Positions 24,818 through 34,992 of a DNA stretch of 64,000 nucleotides are shown piece by piece. The position numbers and the translations under genes are program-made. Source of the DNA: Methanolobus zinderi. Lineage in GTDB: Archaea; Halobacteriota; Methanosarcinia; Methanosarcinales; Methanosarcinaceae. A model generated the notes under the pieces. The model did not search any database and was not told the origin of the DNA. It saw only the letters and a program-made list of their open reading frames with translations. Position 1 is the first letter of the stretch. Every line of letters starts with the position of its first letter. The stretch is from contig NZ_CP058215.1 in the NCBI RefSeq assembly GCF_013388255.1, forward strand, positions 1,488,001-1,552,000, in the 5' to 3' direction.

Positions 24818-26041
24818 ATGACCCCCAAGGAAATAAAGTACGTTCCGCACAATCTCAAAGACCTCCTGATAGCAACCAAGGATACATCAGAACTCATGAT
24901 TGATCTTGCATATTCTGCAATGATCTACGATGACGAGGACATTGCCGAAGAGGTAATCAACCTGGAAGAGAAGATGGATACCCTTGACTATCATATGAAA
25001 ATCGCTGCTATGATGAGTGCAAGGCGTGTTGATGAGGCTGAAGAGATGTCCGGTGTGTTGCAGGTTGCACGTGCATCTGAAAATATATCCAATGCAGCAG
25101 GGGATATTGCAAAGATAGTTCTCATGGACATGGGTATACCCACAGAACTCAAGCTGGCTATGAGAGAGGCAGAAGAGACTATCACAAGGGCAACTGTAAG
25201 TGAAGATTCACCAATAGCAGGGCGCACGCTTGGTGACATTGAACTGGACACCGAGACTGGGATGTGGATCATCGCCATACGCCGGAACAATGAGTGGATC
25301 TACAACCCGAACCATGCATCCAGGATACGTCCGGACGACGTGCTCTTTGCACGCGGGCATGACGAAGGTGTTCCTATCTTCATGGAGCTTGTGACAGCAA
25401 GGAAATATGTGCCAAGGGAAGTCCCGCATGAACGCTTCCTCATTGACCTTGAAAGAGCCGTGGATATCATTGTCGAAATGAAGAACATGGGAGAACTATC
25501 AGTGGGACTTGCATACTCTGCACTTCTGTTCGACAACGAGGATATAGCATATGAAGTAAAGGCACTTGAAGCTGAGATGGACACTATGAAATATGAACTC
25601 CAGCACTGGGTTCTTGAAACCGCAAAACATGTGCCCGACGTAAACCAGCTAAGAGGTCTGCTCCATCTTGCCAACGCAGCCGAGGCAGTCTCGGACGCAG
25701 CATATACCATCGCCGACACTGTCCTGAGGGATATAGAACTCCATCCGGTTATAACACTGGCTGTCAGACAGTCGGATGAGGTTATTACAAAACTCATGGT
25801 CCAGCAGTGTTCACCCATTGTAGGAAAGACATTTGGTCATCTGAAGCTGGAAACTGAGACAGGTGTGCACATAATGGCAATCAAAAGGGACGATAAATGG
25901 GTATACCGCCCAAACAAAAGAACCACAATCCAGGGAGGAGACATACTCATAGCAAGGGGTTCCAGAATGGGAGAAGATGCCCTCTTTGAGATGTGTGCAT
26001 GTCCTTTTGAAGCAGAAGATGAAAATAAAGAAGATTCCTGA
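24818..26041 (+). CDS. Tandem PhoU / TrkA_C regulatory protein
   Basis: 407 residues built as a duplication: PhoU-like helices (ELMIDLAYSAMIYDDEDIAE), a TrkA_C/RCK_C domain (SPIAGRTLGDIELDTETGMW and IRPDDVLFARG), then a second PhoU-like unit (ELSVGLAYSALLFDNEDIAY) and a second TrkA_C domain (SPIVGKTFGHLKLETETGVH). Proteins of this type accompany MgtE-like transporters in archaea and are thought to sense ligand or ion and gate the channel. The gene follows the two MgtE halves by about 50 bases and completes the operon. Confidence 0.88.
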   Translation: MTPKEIKYVPHNLKDLLIATKDTSELMIDLAYSAMIYDDEDIAEEVINLEEKMDTLDYHMKIAAMMSARRVDEAEEMSGVLQVARASENISNAAGDIAKIVLMDMGIPTELKLAMREAEETITRATVSEDSPIAGRTLGDIELDTETGMWIIAIRRNNEWIYNPNHASRIRPDDVLFARGHDEGVPIFMELVTARKYVPREVPHERFLIDLERAVDIIVEMKNMGELSVGLAYSALLFDNEDIAYEVKALEAEMDTMKYELQHWVLETAKHVPDVNQLRGLLHLANAAEAVSDAAYTIADTVLRDIELHPVITLAVRQSDEVITKLMVQQCSPIVGKTFGHLKLETETGVHIMAIKRDDKWVYRPNKRTTIQGGDILIARGSRMGEDALFEMCACPFEAEDENKEDS

Positions 26042-26056
26042 TCAAGGATCAGGATC

Positions 26057-26749
26057 TTAAGATAATTTCTGGACTGAGCCATCCTTTTTACCGATGTATA
26101 CCTCATCGACATTGGTGAATATACCATGTTCGACGATACCGGCAGCCTGTGAAAGAAGGGCAGATGTTACCACAGGGTTATCTATAACACCGAAACTTGC
26201 GTCAATAATGAAATTACCATTGTCGGATATTACCGGACCATCCTTTTTTGATGCAAGGCGCAGTACCGGCTCCCCGCCAAGTTTCCTTACATGCTTTGAA
26301 ACAAGTTCCTTTGCATACGGAAGTACTTCCAGTGGTACATAGTGATCCAGTTGTTCGCTGTATTTGGATTCGTCTGCGACTATCACAAAACGCTCGGCAG
26401 AACGGGACACCACCTTCTCACGGGTGTGTGCAGCCCCTCCTCCTTTGATCACGTTCAGGGCCGAGTTGATCTGATCCGCTCCATCTATGGCAATATCCAG
26501 TTCCGGATGCTCGGCTAGACTTGTCAGGGTAATGCCGGCCTCTATGGCAAGCATCTCTGACTGGTATGATGTTACAACTGCAATGATGTCAAGACCTTCA
26601 TCAACACGCCTTCCCAGTTCGGCTATTGTGTAAGCGGTAGTTGAGCCGGTACCAAGACCGACCACCATACCATCCTGCACAAGCTCAGCAGCTGCAATCC
26701 CTGCAGCTTTCTTTTCAGGGCTTTCCCCGCTTGGGTTCCTTTCTTTCAT
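26057..26749 (-). CDS. rpiA: Ribose-5-phosphate isomerase A
   Basis: 230 residues, standard length. [10 protein letters not shown] near residue 35 binds the phosphate, [13 protein letters not shown] carries the catalytic region, and [14 protein letters not shown] is the active-site block with the Glu/Lys pair. It interconverts ribose-5-phosphate and ribulose-5-phosphate, which in methanogens links ribulose monophosphate-derived pentose synthesis to nucleotides. It lies 22 bases downstream of aspS and is probably in the same minus-strand operon. It converges on the PhoU/TrkA_C gene. Confidence 0.95.
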   Translation of the reverse strand: MKERNPSGESPEKKAAGIAAAELVQDGMVVGLGTGSTTAYTIAELGRRVDEGLDIIAVVTSYQSEMLAIEAGITLTSLAEHPELDIAIDGADQINSALNVIKGGGAAHTREKVVSRSAERFVIVADESKYSEQLDHYVPLEVLPYAKELVSKHVRKLGGEPVLRLASKKDGPVISDNGNFIIDASFGVIDNPVVTSALLSQAAGIVEHGIFTNVDEVYIGKKDGSVQKLS

Positions 26750-26771
26750 CAGAATTCAACCTGTTGTTTCA

Positions 26772-28103
26772 TTATGGAGAAAGTCTGCGCCTGTCCCTTG
26801 GGAAGAGTACGACATCACGAATATTTTCAGTACCAAGCATGGTCATGACAAGCCTTTCACAACCGATACCCCATCCTGCATGAGGTGGCATACCATATCT
26901 GAAAGCCTTGAGATAGAACTCGAAACCTTCGGGGTCAAGTCCCTGTGACTCGATCCTCTCGATCAGAAGCTCAGGGATGTGGATACGCTGTGCACCGGAT
27001 GAGAGTTCCATTGTCCTGTGCATCATGTCGAATCCCTTGGAAAGGACCGGGTTGTCCTCGTATGGCATTGCATAGAATGGCTTTATCTCAGTTGGCCAGT
27101 CAATGATGAAGTAGTGTGATTCACCTGTTTCCTTGAAGACGTACTCACCAATTGCATGCTCTGAAGAGGTTCCAAGGTCATCTCCCCAGTTGAGCATCTC
27201 ATCGGTGTTTGCATTGACAATCTCAATTGCCTCATCGTAGGTGACTCTCTTGAACGGAACCTTGGGAACCTTCAACTCTACACCGAGAACCTCAAGCGAA
27301 TCGGAAGCATTCTCGATCACCTGTTCGTAGATGTATGCAACCATGTTCTCAAGCACTTCCATTACATCGAAGTGGTCACAGAAACTTGCCTCGATATCGA
27401 TGGAAGTAGCTTCGTTGAGGTGTCTGCGGGTGTCGTGCTCCTCTGCCCTGAAGATTGGGCCGATCTCAAATACCCTGTCCATACCACCGGACATCAGTAT
27501 CTGTTTGAAGAGCTGAGGGCTCTGGTTCAGGAAGGCTTCCCTGTCAAAGTATGTGATCGGGAATAGGGAGGTTCCACCTTCTGTTGCCGTTGCGACCACC
27601 TTCGGGCTGGATGTCTCGATAAATCCCTTATCTGTAAGGAAATCCCTGACAGCCCTGAGCACTTCGTGCCTTATCCTGAAGATAGCTGTGGTCTTCTCCC
27701 TTCTGAGGTCGATAAACCTTGAATCCAGACGTGTGTCAAGTTCTGCTTCAACTTTTCCTGTTGTGTCCATTGGAAGCGGAGACTCTGCTTCGTTGAGAAG
27801 TGTGATCTCATCGGGAATCACTTCGTAACCATTCGGTGCTTTGCCTTCAGGCTTGACACTTCCTGTGACCGAAACCACGGATTCTCTGACAAGCTTTCTT
27901 GCCCTGTCAAGAAGTTCGGGGTCTGTCTTCTTTTTCACCAGTGTGACCTGGGATCTTCCTGTACGGTCCCTGATCACAACAAAACAAATTCCTCCGAGGT
28001 CACGGACCTCATGTACCCAGCCTGCGACGCTTACTTTCTCATCGCCAAGCTCTTCGGGTTTGATCTCTGATGCATAATGTGTCCTAAGATCTGCTAATGA
28101 CAT
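26772..28103 (-). CDS. aspS: Aspartyl-tRNA synthetase (archaeal type)
   Basis: 443 residues with an N-terminal OB-fold anticodon-binding domain ([30 protein letters not shown]) and class II catalytic motifs: [15 protein letters not shown], motif 2 [17 protein letters not shown] and motif 3 [28 protein letters not shown] is the aspartate pocket loop of archaeal enzymes. The product is Asp-tRNA(Asp); many archaeal forms are non-discriminating and also charge tRNA(Asn) for GatCAB transamidation, which cannot be decided from the sequence by eye. gatD, another indirect-aminoacylation gene, is the upstream neighbour. Confidence 0.96.
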   Translation of the reverse strand: MSLADLRTHYASEIKPEELGDEKVSVAGWVHEVRDLGGICFVVIRDRTGRSQVTLVKKKTDPELLDRARKLVRESVVSVTGSVKPEGKAPNGYEVIPDEITLLNEAESPLPMDTTGKVEAELDTRLDSRFIDLRREKTTAIFRIRHEVLRAVRDFLTDKGFIETSSPKVVATATEGGTSLFPITYFDREAFLNQSPQLFKQILMSGGMDRVFEIGPIFRAEEHDTRRHLNEATSIDIEASFCDHFDVMEVLENMVAYIYEQVIENASDSLEVLGVELKVPKVPFKRVTYDEAIEIVNANTDEMLNWGDDLGTSSEHAIGEYVFKETGESHYFIIDWPTEIKPFYAMPYEDNPVLSKGFDMMHRTMELSSGAQRIHIPELLIERIESQGLDPEGFEFYLKAFRYGMPPHAGWGIGCERLVMTMLGTENIRDVVLFPRDRRRLSP

Positions 28104-28189
28104 TAAATCACCTGATTTGTAAGAGTGATGTTAAATTTTAAATTTGTACAACTCTGGCACCAATACTTGCTACTTTATTATAAACCTAA

Positions 28190-29467
28190 TTATTCATGGC
28201 ATTCACAGGCTGCAACAAGACTTCTTTCAGATATCTCGCCCACGGTGTCCTTTTTCATGATCTCTGCAATAGTGCCCATATTATCGGACTGACCCAGTGC
28301 CCACATGAGCTTCACAAGTGCGACCTCGGGAAGCATATCCTCACCCTCAATTGCACCTGCTTTGAGTATGTCCCTGCCGGTATCGTAAACCCTGTCACAT
28401 ACCCTGCCATAAAGACACTGGGATGTCACTACAACAGGAATACCAGAGCCGACAGCCCTCTCGACCTGCGGGATCCACTCGGTGGAAACATGTCCGAGTC
28501 CGGTACCTTCTATAACCAGGCCTTTGTAGCCCGCATCAATGAAGTAGGAAAGAATATCAGGGCTTGCACCGGGTGTGAACTTCAAGAGTGCGCATTTTGG
28601 CTCAAGGGAATCGTTCAGTCTGAGCTCTTTTTCGCCTTTTTTGATGTAAGCGGTCGTAGTATTTAACTTGCGGCTACTATAATCCACATAGGCTATCGGA
28701 TCTGCATTGACGGATTGGAAAGCGTCCCTTCTGGATGTGTGCATTTTCCTGACCTTGGTTCCGCGGTGAACTGCACATCGTCCATCGGATTCACCTTCAT
28801 GCATAACAACCGTGACTTCTGCAATATCACTGGTAGCAACAACAGCAGCACATATGGCGTTCACAGCATTGTCACTGCTCGGTCTGTCGGCACTGCGCTG
28901 TGAACCCACAAAAACTATGGGCACAGGGGTTTCTATCATAAAAGACAGAGCCGCAGCAGAGTACATCATGGTGTCAGTACCATGGGCTACGATTATACCG
29001 TCGGCACCTTTATCGATCTCCTCAGCTATCGCCTTTGCCAGAGCCTGCCAGTAATCTGCTTTCATGTTCTCAGAGAGTATATTGTAGATTGCACGGCCGC
29101 TGAAATCTGCAATTTCCTTCAGTTCAGGGATAGCTTCCAGGATATCGTCTGCCGAGAAACTGGCTGTCACCGCACCTGTCCTGTAATCGATCTTACTCGC
29201 GATGGTACCGCCTGTGGAAAGGATCGAGACCTTTGGCAGGGAAGCTTTCTCTTTAACTTTAATATCAGGGCTTCTTGGAGGAAGCAGTGTGTCCTTTGGT
29301 GTCTTTTTCTCCATAACCGTAACAGTGGCATTCTCAGGGTCGATTCCCGCATTGTATCCGCTGTTCATCTTAATGACAATATGCTTTGTGGTGCTCGGCA
29401 TGACGATGCCTTCGTATTCCACACCATCCTTTTCGATTTTTACCCTGTCGCCTTCTTCAAATTCCAT
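28190..29467 (-). CDS. gatD: Glutamyl-tRNA(Gln) amidotransferase subunit D
   Basis: 425 residues. An archaeal GatD N-terminal domain (about 1-75) precedes an L-asparaginase-like domain with [19 protein letters not shown] containing the catalytic Thr, [18 protein letters not shown], and [11 protein letters not shown]. GatD releases ammonia from glutamine or asparagine for GatE, which converts Glu-tRNA(Gln) to Gln-tRNA(Gln), a hallmark of archaea. gatE is not in this window. The gene lies 86 bases upstream of aspS on the same strand, with argH behind it. Confidence 0.96.
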   Translation of the reverse strand: MEFEEGDRVKIEKDGVEYEGIVMPSTTKHIVIKMNSGYNAGIDPENATVTVMEKKTPKDTLLPPRSPDIKVKEKASLPKVSILSTGGTIASKIDYRTGAVTASFSADDILEAIPELKEIADFSGRAIYNILSENMKADYWQALAKAIAEEIDKGADGIIVAHGTDTMMYSAAALSFMIETPVPIVFVGSQRSADRPSSDNAVNAICAAVVATSDIAEVTVVMHEGESDGRCAVHRGTKVRKMHTSRRDAFQSVNADPIAYVDYSSRKLNTTTAYIKKGEKELRLNDSLEPKCALLKFTPGASPDILSYFIDAGYKGLVIEGTGLGHVSTEWIPQVERAVGSGIPVVVTSQCLYGRVCDRVYDTGRDILKAGAIEGEDMLPEVALVKLMWALGQSDNMGTIAEIMKKDTVGEISERSLVAACECHE

Positions 29468-29514
29468 GATAATCCCTTGTTAAATATATCGTAATAGATC
29501 AGTATTAATCAGAG

Positions 29515-30999
29515 TTACTCTGGACCTTCATCAATACAGCTTTCTACCGTCTCGAGAAGGATCTTCAACGAATCCTCAATGCTTTTGTTCATTTCCGCTA
29601 TTGAGGATATCTCAGTTTCCAGCTCACTGGAGCGAGCCCTTATAGCTCTGTCAGTTTCATCAGGTGAAGGAGCGCCTGTGATATTGCGCTTGCGGATATT
29701 GGACAGGGGGTCAAGTGCCTCTTTCAGCATTTCCTGGCTCATTCCCCGATCACTCAGCTTTTCACCAAGTACATCCATGGCCACTGAATCAATATCCTCC
29801 AGCGTCGGGTCTCCGTTTCCGCGTGCCAGTACTCCCACGATCTGGTGGGCTGTCCTGAAGGGAATACCCGCAGCCCTGACCATCGTATCGGCAAGCTCTG
29901 TTGCAGTGGTAAAGCCCATAACTGACTGCAACGCCATTGAGTCTGTATTTATATTTATCGTATCAAAGATTCCTGCCATAACCCTGACGGCACCCCTTGT
30001 TGTTTCAACAGCACGCCAGAGGTTAGGTGTAGCTTCCTGCAGGTCCCGGTTATAACTTAACGGGAGTGCCTTGCAAATGGAGATCAATCCCATGAGAGAA
30101 CCGATTACCGTACCTGATTTGCCACGGATCAGCTCGGCGGTGTCGGGGTTCTTTTTCTGGGGCATGATGGAAGATGTGGATGAATAGCTGTCATGAAGTT
30201 CTACAAAATTAAATTCCGAACTTGACCAGACGATAAGCTCCTCTGCCATCTTGCTCAAGTTCACCATGATATTCACAAGCACTGACGCGGACTCGATCAT
30301 GAAATCACGGCTGCTCACCGCATCCATGGAGTTTTCCATCATAGCTTCAAACCCAAGCAGAGACCGGGTCCTTTCCCTGTCAAGATCAAAACCCGTGGAA
30401 GCAAAGGCAGCAGCTCCAAGAGGACATTCGTTTACCCTGGAAAAAGCATCCATCAGACGCTGCGTATCCCTTGCCAGCGCACCGGAGTGTGCAAGAATAT
30501 GGTGAGCGAATGTTGTTGGCTGCGCATGCTGCAGGTGAGTAAATCCCGGCATCAGGGTATCCCTGTTCTCCGAAGCCCTTGCAAGCAGGTTCTTCCGGAG
30601 CTGTGCCAGCTCTTCCATAAGAGAGATCAGTTCATCCCTCAGACGTATCCTGATACAGGTTACAACCTCATCGTTACGTGAGCGACCGGAGTGCATCCTG
30701 CCTCCGACATCCTCACCAACCATGTCGATGAGCCTTGATTCAAGCGAGATATGTATATCCTCATAGGAGTGGTCAAGTTTCTCGATTCCCTCTTCCCTGA
30801 TCCTTAGAAGACCCTGCAGGATCCTACTGCAATCCTCTTTCCGGATAATTCCCTGTTCTTTCAGCATTACCGTATGTGCCAGGTCCACGAGTATATCTGC
30901 CTCGAAGATCCATTTATCAGCTGACATGGATGAAGTGAAATTCAAAATATCTTCATCTGGAGTTGAAGACAGGCGTCCCCTGCGTAAAATATCGCTCAT
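29515..30999 (-). CDS. argH: Argininosuccinate lyase
   Basis: 494 residues from the ATG at 30999 (MSDILRRGRL). A longer in-frame extension to 31131 is unlike the family and is rejected. The conserved blocks are DVGGRMHSGRSRNDEVVT, the TXXQ region FTHLQHAQPTTFAHH, and the superfamily signature SSIMPQKKNPDTAELIRGK that holds the catalytic Ser. It cleaves argininosuccinate to arginine and fumarate; the fumarate can feed the fumarase/TfrAB operon nearby. It has a C-terminal extension of helices after SNIRKRNITGAPSP. It is 47 bases upstream of gatD. Confidence 0.95.
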   Translation of the reverse strand: MSDILRRGRLSSTPDEDILNFTSSMSADKWIFEADILVDLAHTVMLKEQGIIRKEDCSRILQGLLRIREEGIEKLDHSYEDIHISLESRLIDMVGEDVGGRMHSGRSRNDEVVTCIRIRLRDELISLMEELAQLRKNLLARASENRDTLMPGFTHLQHAQPTTFAHHILAHSGALARDTQRLMDAFSRVNECPLGAAAFASTGFDLDRERTRSLLGFEAMMENSMDAVSSRDFMIESASVLVNIMVNLSKMAEELIVWSSSEFNFVELHDSYSSTSSIMPQKKNPDTAELIRGKSGTVIGSLMGLISICKALPLSYNRDLQEATPNLWRAVETTRGAVRVMAGIFDTININTDSMALQSVMGFTTATELADTMVRAAGIPFRTAHQIVGVLARGNGDPTLEDIDSVAMDVLGEKLSDRGMSQEMLKEALDPLSNIRKRNITGAPSPDETDRAIRARSSELETEISSIAEMNKSIEDSLKILLETVESCIDEGPE

Positions 31000-31144
31000 G
31001 TGAATCCTCGCTTGATTAAATATAATATTAAAAGTGACCTTGATTTTGTAGCGTGGTACGGCCTGAATACATAAATAAGAATCGGTTTTGGAAGTGATGG
31101 TTTTTTGAAATAGACACTGGTTTAATATCAAAACTAAAGGCTGT

Positions 31145-31753
31145 TTATTTCTCCTTCATCCTGCAGGAATTGCTGCACATCGACCTCACATGCTCAGATA
31201 CTTCGTTATAATTATCCTCTGTGCAAAACACAATACTCTTTTCTCCGTATCCGGTTGACAATGTTATGGTATTACTGGCAGGATAGAATGTTGCCTTTTT
31301 GACATTATTCCATTTCATGATCTGATCCTGACGGGAGTTTGCAAGAAAACCTGTGCCTGTTGCCGCCAGATTCCTCGTAAGCAGACCAATGATTATCAGG
31401 AGAAAATTCAATTTACTGTTCCTGCTGCGTTGTTCTGTCCTGCTCATGGTGCTGACCGTATTTTTATCCAGACTATAGGAAAGCATGTACCTGTTCCCAT
31501 AGTATGCGAATATGAATAATACTGTAAATACAAATAAAAGTCCAATCAGAATAAGTGCATACTTTATATCACGCAGATTGCTGCTGCTTCCGGTAAAGTC
31601 TCCACCGAGCATGGAGGGAAGCATTATTAATAAAACGATGAATGCTGTGAGCAAAGTTGCAATCCCAAGGACTTTCAGCAGTTCCCTCCGGATGAATTTG
31701 TTATTTAATATTGAAACATCAATATCCCATTCTATTACATCGTTCATGTTCAT
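31145..31753 (-). CDS. Unknown membrane protein with PH-like C-terminal domain
   Basis: 202 residues with two strong membrane helices (LLKVLGIATLLTAFIVLLIM and LILIGLLFVFTVLFIFAYY). The cytosolic part has GEKSIVFCTEDNYNEVSEHV and the repeated strands of a PH-like (bacterial PH or YdbT-type) domain. Function is unknown. It is the first gene read leftward from the divergent promoter shared with the fumarase gene at 31931, and it lies upstream of argH on the same strand. AGGGTGTGTAA precedes the ATG. Confidence 0.65.
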   Translation of the reverse strand: MNMNDVIEWDIDVSILNNKFIRRELLKVLGIATLLTAFIVLLIMLPSMLGGDFTGSSSNLRDIKYALILIGLLFVFTVLFIFAYYGNRYMLSYSLDKNTVSTMSRTEQRSRNSKLNFLLIIIGLLTRNLAATGTGFLANSRQDQIMKWNNVKKATFYPASNTITLSTGYGEKSIVFCTEDNYNEVSEHVRSMCSNSCRMKEK

Positions 31754-31930
31754 TTACACACCCTATTAAAATTTAAACATTATTGGCATCTTATCAGTCT
31801 TCTAATCTCAACTACAATCAATTTAGGCCGAGCGAGATAAGACTCCCGAGAATAGACTTATTAGATAAAAAATTCAATCTTTACTGGGAGTTAGCAGATA
31901 TCCGGGTCTGACTATTACCCGGCTGATTTT

Positions 31931-33319
31931 ATGGTACGTTTGGAGAAAGATACCTTAGGGGAAGTGAAAGTTCCCGACAATGTGTATTACGGACCTCAGA
32001 CAGCAAGGGCTGTAGAGAATTTCAGGGTCAGCGGTGAAAGACTGCCTGCATCTTTCATAAGAGCCCAAGCAGCCATCAAGACCGCCTCTGCCAGGGCGAA
32101 TATGCAAAGCGGGAGACTTGATCAAAAAATAGGTGAAGCCATAGTTCAGGCTGCAACAGAGATCAGGGGAGGAAAATTCGACAAGCAGTTCGTGGTGGAT
32201 GCTTTCCAGTCAGGGGCGGGTACTTCGCAGAACATGAATGCAAACGAGGTTATAGCAAACCGTGCCCTTGAGATAATGGGATACGGGAAAGGACGATATG
32301 ACATCATCCATCCTAATGATCACGTCAACATGTCGCAGTCATCAAATGATACAACACACACTGCAATACATATCTCTGCCATGGAATCCCTGAAAAAGGA
32401 TCTGCTTCCCGTTGTCATCGAACTGAATGAACTGTTACTGAACAGGGCAGCTGAATTCATGGAGATAGTAAAACCCGGAAGAACACATCTACAGGATGCG
32501 GTTCCTATCACCCTGGGACAGGAATTCAGTGGCTATGCAAGAACTGTTGAACTTGGAGTTGAACGTCTCTTTCGGGCAATGAATGATCTCGAAGAGTTAA
32601 ATATGGGTGGAACTGCTGTTGGTACCGGCCTGAACACACCGACAGGATTCGGGGCCATTGCGATCAAAGAGATGAACAGCTTAACAGGGATCGACTTCAG
32701 GCTTGCGGAAAATGCATTCGAAGCCACCCAGGGAGCAGATGCGATTCTCAATACTTCTGCTGCACTTCGAAACCTTGCAGCCAGTCTCATAAAGATCGCA
32801 AACGACCTGAGATTGCTTTCAAGTGGCCCGAGAGCCAGCCTGGGAGAGATCAAACTGCCTGCTGTACAGCCCGGTTCATCGATCATGCCCGGAAAGGTCA
32901 ATCCCGTTATGGCTGAAATGCTCAACATGGCATGTTTCCAGGTTATCGGGAATGATACTGCAATAATGATGGCTGCACAGGCCGGACAGCTTGAACTCAA
33001 TGTCTTCACCCCGGTTCTGGCCTACAACCTGCTCAAATCCATACATATACTCAGCGGAGCCATTGATTCATTCAACAGGAACTGCCTGAACGGGATTACA
33101 GCCAACAGAGAAAGATGTGCTAAACTGGCAGAATCCAGCCTGGCAATTGCCACATCCCTTGCCCCTGAAATCGGTTATGAGAAAGCGGCAGAAGTGTCTT
33201 ATCGGGCCCATCGCGAAAACCGGACAATAAGAGAGATTGTTGACGAGATGGGAATCCTGACAGAGGAAGAAAAGCAGGAACTCCTGGACCCCATGAAACT
33301 TACTGGAGTAAAGAAATGA
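31931..33319 (+). CDS. Class II fumarate hydratase / aspartate ammonia-lyase family protein
   Basis: 462 residues of the fumarase/aspartase superfamily. MVRLEKDTLGEVKVPDNVYY is the common N-terminus, TGFNQNDTTH-type text appears here as NMSQSSNDTTHTAIHIS, and GSSIMPGKVNPVMAEMLNM is the catalytic signature loop. Class II fumarase and aspartase cannot be separated safely by eye; either would make fumarate, from malate or from aspartate. The stop overlaps the start of tfrA by four bases, giving a direct route to succinate. Many methanogens use class I fumarase, so this may be a substitute or an aspartase. Confidence 0.85.
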   Translation: MVRLEKDTLGEVKVPDNVYYGPQTARAVENFRVSGERLPASFIRAQAAIKTASARANMQSGRLDQKIGEAIVQAATEIRGGKFDKQFVVDAFQSGAGTSQNMNANEVIANRALEIMGYGKGRYDIIHPNDHVNMSQSSNDTTHTAIHISAMESLKKDLLPVVIELNELLLNRAAEFMEIVKPGRTHLQDAVPITLGQEFSGYARTVELGVERLFRAMNDLEELNMGGTAVGTGLNTPTGFGAIAIKEMNSLTGIDFRLAENAFEATQGADAILNTSAALRNLAASLIKIANDLRLLSSGPRASLGEIKLPAVQPGSSIMPGKVNPVMAEMLNMACFQVIGNDTAIMMAAQAGQLELNVFTPVLAYNLLKSIHILSGAIDSFNRNCLNGITANRERCAKLAESSLAIATSLAPEIGYEKAAEVSYRAHRENRTIREIVDEMGILTEEEKQELLDPMKLTGVKK

Positions 33320-34992
33320 TAGATCATGATGTGCTGGTAATAGGCGGCGGACTCTCGGGGCTCAGGGCAGCACTTGAAGCAAAATTCAGTGGTGCTGATG
33401 TTGCGATAATCTCAAAGGTATATCCAATACGCAGCCACTCAGGAGCAGCACAGGGAGGAATCAATGCATCCCTTGGTTCCGATGATAGCTGGAAGGCACA
33501 TGCCCTTGATACTGTGAAAGGTAGTGACTACCTTGCTGACCAGGATACGGTTGAGATACTCTGCAGGGAAGCACCAGAGAGAGTGATCGAGATGGAGAAC
33601 TGGGGAACGAATTTCTCCAGGAAGGATGACGGTACCATAGCACAGCGCCCGTTCGGAGGTGCAGGCTTCCCTAGGACATGTTATGCAGGTGACCGAACAG
33701 GACACAATCTCCTTCACACTCTCTATGAACAGGTTCTGAAGAATAAGATCAAGGTCTACAGCGAATGGCTGGTCACAAAACTGCTGGTCGAGAACGGGAA
33801 ATGCGCCGGGTCTGTGGCCCTGAACACTGCGAATTCGGAAATGGATGCATTCAGAGCTAAAGCTACAATACTTGCCACCGGAGGATACGGAAGGATATAC
33901 CAGCGCTCCACCAACGCCATCATCAACCGGGGATCTGGCATTGCTCTTGCCTACATGGCAGGTGTTCCACTGCAGGACATGGAGTTCGTACAGTTCCACC
34001 CAACGACGCTCTGGGATACGAACATACTGATTACCGAAGGTGCAAGAGGCGAGGGAGGCTACCTCTACAATAAGGACCACGAACGCTTCATGGCAAACTA
34101 CGCTGCAGATGCCATGGAGCTGGCACCAAGGGATATTGTGGCAAGAGCGATACAGACAGAGATCGATGAAAGAAGAGGATTCCCGGGAGGATACGTTCAA
34201 CTCGACATTACCCACCTGGGAAAAGAAAAGATCAACAAAAGACTTCCCGGCATAAGGCAGATATCCATTGATTTTGCAGGCATCGACCCTGTTCAGGAGC
34301 CCATACCGGTGCAGCCAGGTCAGCATTACTCAATGGGAGGTGTCAGCTCCAATAAGGATGGCGAGACTCCGTTGCCGGGATTATATGCTGTCGGGGAATG
34401 TGCATGCATCAGCGTACACGGTGCCAACCGGCTTGGCGGGAACTCGTTGCTTGACACGGTTGTCTTTGGAAAAAGAGCCGGAGGTGCTGCTGCGGAATAC
34501 GTGAAGACGGTAGAGAATCAAGCTGACGAAATTCTCATCGATGCTTTAAAAAATGAGCAGCAAAGGATTGAAGAAATGATGGGTGAAGGTGGAGAAAACT
34601 TTGCAGAGCTCAGGGATGAGTTGCGAGCGATCATGCAGGAATATGTCGGCGTGTTCAGGAACAGGGAAAAACTCGAGCATGCTGTTGAAGCTATCCGTGA
34701 GCTGAAGGAAAGGGGAAAAGAGCTAAGAGTGAAGAATAATTCCAGTGTTTTTAATTTCGAGCTTATGAACGCCATCGAGCTTAAGGGCATGCTGGAGCTC
34801 GGGCATGTAATTGCTCTTGGTGCACTTGTGAGGGAAGAGAGCCGGGGAGCACACTACCGGACTGATTTTCCGGAGAGGGATGATGAGAACTGGCTCAAGC
34901 ATACACTGGCATGTTTCAAACCCAAAGGACCAGAACTCGATTACAGGGAAGTGACCATAGACCGCTTCCAGCCAGAGAGGAGGGCGTACTGA
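33316..34992 (+). CDS. tfrA: Fumarate reductase (TfrA-like) flavoprotein subunit
   Basis: 558 residues. The N-terminal dinucleotide fold VLVIGGGLSGLRAALEAK is followed by RSHSGAAQGGINASLGSDD with His41 at the covalent FAD position, then the active-site blocks FVQFHPTTLWD, LITEGARGEGGYLYN, LAPRDIVARAIQTEI and GANRLGGNSLLDTVVFG. The C-terminal FAD-binding helical domain is complete. It reduces fumarate to succinate (or the reverse) with electrons from the iron-sulfur subunit encoded next. In Methanothermobacter TfrAB oxidises coenzymes M and B, giving CoM-S-S-CoB. It overlaps both flanking genes. Confidence 0.93.
   Translation: MIDHDVLVIGGGLSGLRAALEAKFSGADVAIISKVYPIRSHSGAAQGGINASLGSDDSWKAHALDTVKGSDYLADQDTVEILCREAPERVIEMENWGTNFSRKDDGTIAQRPFGGAGFPRTCYAGDRTGHNLLHTLYEQVLKNKIKVYSEWLVTKLLVENGKCAGSVALNTANSEMDAFRAKATILATGGYGRIYQRSTNAIINRGSGIALAYMAGVPLQDMEFVQFHPTTLWDTNILITEGARGEGGYLYNKDHERFMANYAADAMELAPRDIVARAIQTEIDERRGFPGGYVQLDITHLGKEKINKRLPGIRQISIDFAGIDPVQEPIPVQPGQHYSMGGVSSNKDGETPLPGLYAVGECACISVHGANRLGGNSLLDTVVFGKRAGGAAAEYVKTVENQADEILIDALKNEQQRIEEMMGEGGENFAELRDELRAIMQEYVGVFRNREKLEHAVEAIRELKERGKELRVKNNSSVFNFELMNAIELKGMLELGHVIALGALVREESRGAHYRTDFPERDDENWLKHTLACFKPKGPELDYREVTIDRFQPERRAY

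Noticed and set aside
30999-31131. N-terminal extension of argH
   Set aside because: The extra 44 residues do not fit argininosuccinate lyases, which begin with the MSDILRRGRL-like segment at 30999.
33439-34326. A 295-codon minus-strand open frame
   Set aside because: It lies fully inside tfrA, whose flavin and active-site motifs are intact; the antisense product has no recognisable domain.
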